From Planctomycetota bacterium (GTDB taxonomy: Bacteria; Planctomycetota; Brocadiia; Brocadiales; Bathyanammoxibiaceae), in NCBI GenBank assembly GCA_030598065.1, contig JAUVQR010000099.1:1-6087 (forward strand): a stretch of 6,087 nt of DNA, written 5' to 3'. The first letter of the stretch is position 1. Each line of letters begins with the position of its first letter. Under the pieces are notes generated by a model. The model was not told the DNA's origin and did no database searches. It was given only the letters and a program-made list of their open reading frames with translations. Both the position numbers and the translations under genes were made by a program. This document shows, piece by piece, positions 1-5,288 of this stretch.

Positions 1-128
1 ATCCTGGCGGCGCTCAGGAACCGGCGGTTCTTTTCGCTGGCCGAACTCAACGCCGCCAATCGCGAGCTGGTCGACAAGCTCAACAATCGCGGGACGCGCC
101 CTCTGGGTTCAAGCCGGCGGGCGCTATT
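1..128 (+). pseudogene. IS21-family transposase (IstA-like), internal fragment
   Basis: Frame 1 reads ILAALRNRRFFSLAELNAA at residues 1-19, followed by a segment ending in LGSSRRALL near residue 43. This matches my memory of the region just after the DDE catalytic core of IS21-family IstA proteins, which typically read LRNR-FFSLAELNAAI, then a leucine-rich helix, then a GSRR-LFE segment. After about base 128 the frame stays open to 510, but it only reads the antisense of the hydantoinase gene, so the transposase similarity ends there. The DDE core lies left of the window. The last part of IstA, the partner gene istB and the terminal inverted repeat are all missing at this junction. The segment is more GC-rich than the neighbouring gene, consistent with foreign origin. 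Family assignment comes from motif recall. The fragment is almost certainly non-functional. Confidence 0.8.
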
Positions 129-1820
129 AGCAAAACGCGAGCGTATCTCTGTGGTGCTGCCGAATTCTACGGGAAGGGGCTTGTCGGTGCCCTTGTATTT
201 CATGTGTACCCTGCGAGTTGTCCTGATTTGCCCCTGGGTGTTGCCGCTCTCGCATATCTCCTTTCTTACAGAATCTTCCAGCTCTGCAAAGATTGATGTC
301 AGGCGTTTCGTGGCCTCTTCAGAAAGAGGGACCTCAACGGCCCTTTCGCGTATCACGGTTACGTCCGTAACGCCGATTCCGTATGCCGACAGCACGCCCG
401 CGTTGTACGGGACCAGTATCCTGGGAATATTCAGTTCATCGGCAATCAGGCACGCGTGCTGTCCCCCTGCCCCGCCGAAACAACAGAGCGTGTACCCCGT
501 TACGTCGTAACCTCTTTCAATTGAAATCTTTTTAATGGCGTTTGCCATCTTCTTTACCGCAATCTGAATAAAACCCTCCGCGACCCGCTGGGCGGAGGTT
601 CGTTTGCCGGTGGTTCTCTCTATTTCCCCGGAAAGCCTGGCGAATTCTTGCTCAGCAAGCTCTTTGTCTAACGCCAGGTTATTGCGCTCGCCGAAGATTT
701 TTGGGAAAAACTCCGGCTGGATCTTGCCCAGTACCACGTTGCAGTCGGTGACGGTCAGGGGACCGTTATTGCGGTAGCACGCGGGTCCGGGATAGGCCCC
801 CGCCGACTCAGGGCCGACACGGTAACGTTCCCCGTCAAAAGAGACCCTTGAACCGCCGCCCGCGGCAATCGTATGCACGTTCATCATCGGAGTGGTTATC
901 TGTACCCCCGCTATCTCCGTCTCGTATATACGTTCATATTCACCGGCGTAGTGGCAGACGTCGGTGGACGTGCCGCCCATGTCAAAACCTATAATTTTCC
1001 CGATGCCTTCGGTGGCGCACGTCTTTACCGCGCCTACCACCCCGCCGGCGGGGCCTGAGAGCAGGCTGTTGCGGCCGTGGAAGCGGCCAGGCGGAGTGAC
1101 CCCACCGTTGGACTGCATGAACATTATTCTCCCCCCGCGCAGTTCGTTAGCCAGGCCGGTGACGTACTGGCTGAGGACCGGTGAGAGATAGGCGTCTATT
1201 ACGGTGGTGTGGCCGCGCCGGACCATTTTCATTAACGGGCTTACTTCGTGAGAAAGAGATATCTGGGAAAAACCCGCCTCCACGGCCAACTCCAATACCC
1301 TGTTCTCATGTTCCGGATAACGGTAGCCGTGCATGAACAGGACGGCAAGTGAGCGGAAGCCCTCATCGTGCAGGCGTTGGAGTTTTTCCCTGGTGTCTCT
1401 TATGTCGAGGGGAACCAGGACGTCGCCTGACGTGGTGACCCTCTCGTTAATCTCAACGACCCTGCCGAAGAGCATCTCCGGCCGTCTTACGTGGAGGGCG
1501 AAGATGTGGGGGCGGTGCTGATAGCCTATGCGAAGCGCGTCTCTGAAGCCCCGTGTCGTTATCAGCGCCGTCCTGGCCCCTTTTCTTTCAAGCAGGGCGT
1601 TGGTGGCCAGGGTTGTGCCGACCTTGATGGCTTCAATGTCGTCATACGGTATCCTGTCGCAGCCCAGGACGTCTTTGATGCCTTGGGTGACGGCGTCTCT
1701 GTATTTCCCGGGGTTATTGGACAGAAGTTTGTGGGTGAGCAATTTGCCGTCCGGAGAATACGCGACAACATCAGTAAAGGTTCCTCCCATATCTACCCAG
1801 AACTGCCACTTTCTTGGCAT
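1..1820 (-). CDS. hyuA: Hydantoinase/5-oxoprolinase HyuA-type subunit, 3'-truncated
   Basis: This family hydrolyses cyclic amides (hydantoins, 5-oxoproline) in the cytoplasm with ATP; substrate cannot be read from the sequence. Translation starts MPRKWQFWVDMGGTFTD, with the glycine-rich ATP-binding motif at residues 10-17. It continues with GTTLATNALLERKG (68-81), DMGGTSTDV (280-288), AGGGS (320-324), GPESAGAYPGPACYR (336-350), TVTD (356-359), FPKIFG (372-377) and FGGAGGQHAC (448-457). The last two resemble the N-terminal half of long single-chain 5-oxoprolinases (about 1200-1300 residues) as much as stand-alone HyuA (about 700). The ATG at 1820 is the first start after an in-frame TAA seven codons upstream; AAGGGGAA at 1833-1840 could be its ribosome site, at a long 12-nt spacing. 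Family-like sequence ends near residue 564 (base about 129). The frame then runs open through antisense transposase sequence to the edge. The gene therefore lacks its C-terminal part and any HyuB half, and is probably inactive. It lies about 100 nt downstream of the ATPase, same strand. Confidence 0.88.
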   Translation of the reverse strand, partial: MPRKWQFWVDMGGTFTDVVAYSPDGKLLTHKLLSNNPGKYRDAVTQGIKDVLGCDRIPYDDIEAIKVGTTLATNALLERKGARTALITTRGFRDALRIGYQHRPHIFALHVRRPEMLFGRVVEINERVTTSGDVLVPLDIRDTREKLQRLHDEGFRSLAVLFMHGYRYPEHENRVLELAVEAGFSQISLSHEVSPLMKMVRRGHTTVIDAYLSPVLSQYVTGLANELRGGRIMFMQSNGGVTPPGRFHGRNSLLSGPAGGVVGAVKTCATEGIGKIIGFDMGGTSTDVCHYAGEYERIYETEIAGVQITTPMMNVHTIAAGGGSRVSFDGERYRVGPESAGAYPGPACYRNNGPLTVTDCNVVLGKIQPEFFPKIFGERNNLALDKELAEQEFARLSGEIERTTGKRTSAQRVAEGFIQIAVKKMANAIKKISIERGYDVTGYTLCCFGGAGGQHACLIADELNIPRILVPYNAGVLSAYGIGVTDVTVIRERAVEVPLSEEATKRLTSIFAELEDSVRKEICESGNTQGQIRTTRRVHMKYKGTDKPLPVEFGSTTEIRSRFANSARRLEPRGRVPRLLSLSTSSRLAALSSASEKNRRFLSAAR

Positions 1821-1894
1821 GATGGTTAAATATTCCCCTTAAATTGAGGGTGAGTCTTGGAGGCTGCGCCCGTTTAATGCGCAATCTGTCACAT

Positions 1895-1919
1895 AACGTT
1901 AGAGGCGGGCCTGAACGTT
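1895..1919 (-). terminator. Imperfect hairpin after the ATPase gene
   Basis: In the 104-nt gap between the ATPase stop and the hydantoinase start there is an imperfect inverted repeat. The outer arms are AACGTT at 1895-1900 and 1914-1919; the inner arms are AGGC at 1903-1906 and GCCT at 1909-1912. No T-tract follows on the minus strand, so a rho-independent terminator is only weakly supported. It could equally be a processing or regulatory hairpin in a two-gene transcript. Confidence 0.2.
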
Positions 1920-1924
1920 ACATC

Positions 1925-4810
1925 TCATATCGTGCATACTTCTTTCTCCTCGTGCAACTTCCTGGCCTCTCCTCCAAGAGCCACCAGCTTTCGCTCGAAT
2001 TTATCCAGCTCTTCCTCAGCCTTGTTTTCCCTTGCCGAGGCCCTTGCAGCGATCTGTGCCTCCGCTTTTTTCAGCCGTTTTTCAAAATAGGCGGCCTTTT
2101 CCGGATTTTCCACCCTTAGCCTCTCCAGTTTCTCTCCGGCCCTGGCTAACATGGCCTCGTCCTTTTCTCTAAGTGATGCCAGCTTTACCTCCGTCTTTAC
2201 CTTCGCGGCTTCAAACCTGGTTCTTAACCTTCCTGACATCTTCTGCAGGTTCTTAATCTCGCTTTTCCTGGTTGTTTTTTCAAGGACCGCCAGCTTTCGC
2301 TCGAATTTACCCAGCGCTTCCTCAGCCTTGCTCTCCCTTGCTAAGGCCCTTGCAGCAATCTGTTCCTCCATTTTTTCCAGCCACTCTTCAAAGAAGGCGG
2401 CCTTTTCCGGATTTTCCACCCTTAGCCTCTCCAGTTTCTCTCCGGCCCTGGCTAACATAGCCTCGTCCTTTTCTCTAAGTGGTGCCGGTTTTACCTTCAT
2501 CTCTTCCAGCCTGGTTCTTTTTCTTTCTAACTTCCCGATGGCCAGTTCTTGATATAAATGCTTCGCTAACTCTATTATTTGCATCCAGAACAGCGCCCAA
2601 AGCCACACGGCTATCGCCCAATGGAACGGAATTCTATACATAAATACCCCCGTGAGGGCAAGGGCCGTCGCGACAAGTAGTGTCAAGCCAGTTGCCAGAA
2701 TAACCGGACGGCTTGGCAGGAATTTAAACCACCAGTCTTCCGTATGAACGACATAAATCAACGCGTACCCTGAAATGGTTAGTGAGAGGAAGAAGATTGT
2801 CTTGATTGAGTCCCAATCCAGATGCAACCATTTGGTCATGATAAGGAATAAGAGTATACTATTAACTACTTCGATAGACCCGTAAATAGAGCTCAGGATA
2901 AATCGTTGTTTAATGTTGATTTTCGCCGGGTTATGGGCGGCCCTGACCCTGTTAAACGCAAGGGAAATAATCGGAACGTCATTCAGAATAACTATTAGAA
3001 TCAACTGAACCGGCGTTAAAGGATAATTTTGATACGCAATCCCCAGTATGAAAACGGTGACAACCAGCGTAAGGCTTTCCGCGATTCTATATACGGAATA
3101 GGTGTAAATGCGGGAGGAAATCTTTCTGGATTCAATGACGGCGTCTTTGATGACGGAAAGGCCGGGAGATAAGAGAACAATATCAGCCGCGCTTTTTAAG
3201 GCGTCAACAGCATTCTGTACCGCTATGCCAACGTCGGCTGTCTTAAGCGCCGGCAGGTCATTTACACCGTCGCCGGTGACGGCGACAATGTGGTCGGTCT
3301 TGGCTTGCCGGACCAGATCCAATTTATCGGCAGGAAGGATTTCGGAAAAAATTTCGTCTTCTCTTAGCCCCAGTTCCCCGGCCACTCTCCCGGCAATCGC
3401 ACGGTTATCGCCGGTGAGCATTCTCACTCCTACTCCGTTTGTATGCAGGAAGGCAACCACTTCTTTTGTGTCCTCGTGAAGGATGTCGGACAGGTACAAT
3501 ATTCCCACCAATGTCATGTTTTCTTCCGCCGCTTCGACACTGTTTATGGCGACAGCCAGCGATCTATAACCTCCTTGGGCGGCTACTTCTACGTCGTTTT
3601 CAAACCTCCTTTTCGCTTCGGCATCTAAGGTACAAAGGTTCTCTATCACCTGTGGCGCGCCGACGGAAATCATTACACGTTTCCCGTCAATCTCCACCAG
3701 GGCCGAGCTTCTTTTCCTTTCCGAATCCGCGGGTGTGAAATCTATTATTTCATGGCTCAACGAAGTGACGCCTAACTCTTCAGCCTTGGCGACAATTGCC
3801 TGGTTAATTGGGCTGCGGTCATCTGTTTTAGATGAAAGGAACGCATAGAAGACGACGTCTTTTTCATCGACCCCACAGCAGATAACCTTATGGACCATAA
3901 TTACGTTTTTGGTAAGGGTGCCGGTTTTATCCGACAACAAAAGGCTTACGCTGGCCAGGTTGTCTAGCGAGGCAAGCCTCCGGACAACGACGTTCTTCTT
4001 TGCCAGCGTTAACGTACCCAGACTGACAATTAACGACATCACCGTAGGCAGGGCAATCGGGATGCCGGCAATCACCAGACTCAGGGTCAGCGTTATAGTT
4101 TCAACGAGAGGATATTCTTTATAAATGAAGTAGGCCGCCAGAATCACGGCTGCGCCCAAGCTCAAGACAATAAGAAACCTTGAGATGCTTAGAATGTCTT
4201 TCTCTAAAAGGCTTCTCCCGGTCTCTTTTTCCACAGAGAACAGGATTTTGCCGAAGTAGGTATTTTGGCCCGTTGCCTGCACTACGGCTACGCACTTGCC
4301 GGTCGTTATAAAGGAGCCGGAATAGGCGACGTCACCGGCTTTTTTTTCTTTTGGGAAGGACTCTCCCGTTAAAGACGCCTCGTTAACGGTTAAATTCTTG
4401 GCCTCTTGTATCTTAAGGTCTGCCGGTATAACGTCACCCAGACTAAGCTCCGTCACGTCTTCCGGGACGAGCAGCGAAGACTCAACCCACTGCCATACGT
4501 TATCCCTTAAGACCCTGACCTTTACCGCGAGTTGCTTGTTAAGCTCTTCAATAGCGCGGTCAACCTTTCTCTCCTGCCAATAACCGATGAAGAAATTTAT
4601 CAGCATCAAGAACAGGATGAAATAGCCGTCGAAAAATTCCTTGTCTACAAAGGAGAGGATGGCTGCCGCCAGAAGCATCAAAGATATCGGGGACCTAATC
4701 CACTTTAGGATTTTCTTGGACAGGCCAGGTTTTTTTTCTTTGATCTTATTAGGGCCGTATTTTTTTAATCGCTCTTCCGCTTTTGGGCCGGTTAGACCCG
4801 TATAATTCAT
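1925..4810 (-). CDS. P3A-type plasma-membrane H+-transporting P-type ATPase with repeated C-terminal tail
   Basis: An inner-membrane pump expected to export protons using ATP. The 961 residues contain, in order: an N-terminal cation-ATPase segment (GLTGPKAEERLKKYGPN, 5-21); M1-M2 (about 40-78); the actuator domain with TGES (148-151); M3 (about 211-229); M4 with PIALP (251-255); phosphorylation motif DKTGTLT with Asp294; the nucleotide-binding domain with VGAP (383-386); MLTGDN (464-469); the hinge TGDGVND (512-518); and M5-M10 (about 568-748). M6 reads LNDVPII; Asp611 aligns with the proton-carrying Asp of plant and fungal P3A pumps, which favours H+ over Ca2+ or Mg2+. Known archaeal/bacterial relatives have about 800 residues; here a soluble, highly charged tail (749-961) adds about 210, including two 70-residue repeats predicted as coiled helices. 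The ATG at 4810 is preceded by AGAGGA (4817-4822) at a 6-nt spacing. Unusual points are Val383, where the family usually has Lys (KGAP), and Leu519, where it usually has Ala. H+ specificity is inference from family motifs. Confidence 0.95.
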   Translation of the reverse strand: MNYTGLTGPKAEERLKKYGPNKIKEKKPGLSKKILKWIRSPISLMLLAAAILSFVDKEFFDGYFILFLMLINFFIGYWQERKVDRAIEELNKQLAVKVRVLRDNVWQWVESSLLVPEDVTELSLGDVIPADLKIQEAKNLTVNEASLTGESFPKEKKAGDVAYSGSFITTGKCVAVVQATGQNTYFGKILFSVEKETGRSLLEKDILSISRFLIVLSLGAAVILAAYFIYKEYPLVETITLTLSLVIAGIPIALPTVMSLIVSLGTLTLAKKNVVVRRLASLDNLASVSLLLSDKTGTLTKNVIMVHKVICCGVDEKDVVFYAFLSSKTDDRSPINQAIVAKAEELGVTSLSHEIIDFTPADSERKRSSALVEIDGKRVMISVGAPQVIENLCTLDAEAKRRFENDVEVAAQGGYRSLAVAINSVEAAEENMTLVGILYLSDILHEDTKEVVAFLHTNGVGVRMLTGDNRAIAGRVAGELGLREDEIFSEILPADKLDLVRQAKTDHIVAVTGDGVNDLPALKTADVGIAVQNAVDALKSAADIVLLSPGLSVIKDAVIESRKISSRIYTYSVYRIAESLTLVVTVFILGIAYQNYPLTPVQLILIVILNDVPIISLAFNRVRAAHNPAKINIKQRFILSSIYGSIEVVNSILLFLIMTKWLHLDWDSIKTIFFLSLTISGYALIYVVHTEDWWFKFLPSRPVILATGLTLLVATALALTGVFMYRIPFHWAIAVWLWALFWMQIIELAKHLYQELAIGKLERKRTRLEEMKVKPAPLREKDEAMLARAGEKLERLRVENPEKAAFFEEWLEKMEEQIAARALARESKAEEALGKFERKLAVLEKTTRKSEIKNLQKMSGRLRTRFEAAKVKTEVKLASLREKDEAMLARAGEKLERLRVENPEKAAYFEKRLKKAEAQIAARASARENKAEEELDKFERKLVALGGEARKLHEEKEVCTI
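1981..2190 (-). repeat. C-terminal tail repeat, copy 2 (ATPase residues about 874-943)
   Basis: Aligns with 2287-2496 at a constant offset of 306 bp (102 codons, so the frame is kept). By hand alignment 56 of 70 encoded residues match. The centre is far more conserved: 2090-2175 matches 2396-2481 with a single difference (g at 2153, a at 2459), a synonymous change in an Ala codon. It encodes the shared stretch from LREKDEAMLARAG to ENPEKAA (residues 880-907). The composition (Glu, Lys, Arg, Ala, with spaced Leu) suggests a coiled helix. Confidence 0.93.
2287..2496 (-). repeat. C-terminal tail repeat, copy 1 (ATPase residues about 772-841)
   Basis: The first repeat of the pair, beginning about 23 residues after the last membrane segment. 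It differs from copy 2 at 14 positions, mostly charged or small substitutions in the second half, including Trp810 replaced by Arg912. Between the two copies lies a unique linker of about 32 residues (842-873) that is also rich in Lys and Arg. The identical 28-residue core is residues 778-805. Confidence 0.93.
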
Positions 4811-4859
4811 AGTGTGTCCTCTATCTTAACGACAAAAACGGCGTCTGTGATGAAAGGTC

Positions 4860-4888
4860 ATTATACTAAGCTCAGATTCTAAAGATAT
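4860..4888 (-). promoter_or_regulatory. Probable ATPase promoter
   Basis: On the minus strand a perfect TATAAT (4865 to 4860) would place the transcription start near 4853, giving a 5' leader of about 43 nt before the ATG at 4810. At a 17-nt spacing the -35 position (4888 to 4883) reads ATATCT, a poor match. The promoter may be weak, activator-dependent or wrongly placed. A second possible pair lies about 100 bp further upstream (TTGAAG, then TAAACT at an 18-nt spacing). Confidence 0.4.
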
Positions 4889-5006
4889 AAGCCACGCAAA
4901 ATAGGGCCAGGAGAGATTCTTGAGGAAACAGTTTAACATAACTGCAACCTTTTCTTCAATACAAGCGATTTTCCATTACTACCTTTTATGCGGAATTTTC
5001 TTTATA

Positions 5007-5023
5007 CCCTGAGAAGGTCAGGG
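5007..5023. repeat. Perfect short inverted repeat
   Basis: CCCTGA at 5007-5012 and TCAGGG at 5018-5023 are exact complements around a 5-nt loop (GAAGG). A further ATCAGGG follows at 5026-5032, a direct echo of the right arm. No T-tract follows on either strand, so a terminator is unlikely. The position between the divergent ATPase and tRNA promoters would suit a protein-binding site, but that is inference. Confidence 0.45.
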
Positions 5024-5061
5024 AGATCAGGGGGCGGGTGCGGCTTGAAGCAGGTAAGATG

Positions 5062-5089
5062 TTGATTGTGGGAATTGTTTTGTTACAAT
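5062..5089 (+). promoter_or_regulatory. Sigma-70-like promoter for the tRNA-Pro transcript
   Basis: TTGATT (5062-5067) and TACAAT (5084-5089) are separated by 16 nt, matching the -35 and -10 consensus at 4/6 and 5/6 positions. Initiation is predicted near 5096. The sequence changes sharply from AT-rich to GC-rich just after the -10. The transcript would run about 115 nt before the mature tRNA at 5212. Confidence 0.6.
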
Positions 5090-5093
5090 GAGG

Positions 5094-5204
5094 CGCGCGG
5101 CCCGGTCATTAATGGCTGGGTGTGTAAGCAAGGGGCCTCTCACCCATCCCGGCCGGACAGGAGACGCGCGGGGGAGTGGGGGGAAGTCCTAAGTCCCTGC
5201 CACT
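5094..5204 (+). ncRNA. Candidate structured leader RNA upstream of tRNA-Pro
   Basis: Between the promoter and the tRNA, the GC-rich sequence can form nested helices. CGCGCG at 5094-5099 pairs with 5165-5170. CCGG at 5102-5105 pairs with 5153-5156. GGCTGGGTG at 5114-5122 pairs with CACCCATCC at 5141-5149 (8 of 9 pairs). A second stem-loop closes AGTGG at 5175-5179 with CCACT at 5200-5204, and inside it GGGA (5181-5184) with TCCC (5194-5197). Competing pairings exist, for example GAGGC at 5090-5094 with GCCTC at 5135-5139. I recognise no known RNA family. It may only be a 5' precursor removed by RNase P, or an independent small RNA. High GC makes chance pairing easier. Confidence 0.3.
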
Positions 5205-5211
5205 AAAGATT

Positions 5212-5288
5212 CGGGGCGTGGCTCAGCCTGGTAGAGCGCGGCGTTCGGGACGCCGAGGTCGCTGGTTCAAATCCAGTCGCCCCGACCA
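5212..5288 (+). tRNA. tRNA-Pro (anticodon CGG)
   Basis: A complete 77-nt cloverleaf including an encoded CCA end. The acceptor stem CGGGGCG (5212-5218) pairs perfectly with CGCCCCG (5278-5284), with discriminator A5285. The D-stem is GCTC/GAGC (5221-5224, 5234-5237). The anticodon stem CGGCG/CGCCG (5239-5243, 5251-5255) encloses the loop TTCGGGA with anticodon CGG at 5246-5248, reading the proline codon CCG. The variable loop is 5 nt. The T-arm is GCTGG/CCAGT (one G-U pair) with loop TTCAAAT. The 3' two-thirds overlap the opposite-strand integrase gene, marking this tRNA as the integration target. Confidence 0.98.

Larger units (their letters stand above)
4811..5061. other. AT-rich intergenic region upstream of the ATPase
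   Basis: No open frame with a credible start, ribosome site and recognisable product is seen on either strand. The stretch holds the ATPase ribosome site (AGAGGA, 4817-4822 on the complement), a probable ATPase -10 element and a short perfect hairpin, each listed separately. The rest (about 4890-5000) is AT-rich and unremarkable. Confidence 0.7.

Noticed and set aside
151..510. Open frame on + continuing from the transposase fragment
   Set aside because: Beyond about base 128 it is only the antisense of the hydantoinase gene; the encoded peptide has no recognisable family features.
1891..1924. Integron attC-like look of the AACGTTAG / GCCT inverted repeat
   Set aside because: The required RYYYAAC and GTTRRRY core pairs do not both fit, and no integron integrase or cassette structure is nearby.
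2151..2552. 133-codon serine- and phenylalanine-rich open frame on +
   Set aside because: It is the complement of the ATPase tail repeats; the biased composition follows from the Glu/Lys-rich codons on the other strand.
5088..5192. 34-codon open frame starting at the ATG overlapping the tRNA promoter -10
   Set aside because: No ribosome site, the ATG precedes the predicted transcription start, and the frame is open mainly because the sequence is GC-rich.
5172..5200. Resemblance of GGGGAAGTCC to the start of RNase P RNA, or of the leader to SRP or 6S RNA
   Set aside because: Only a few bases match; the rest of the conserved cores of those RNAs is absent.
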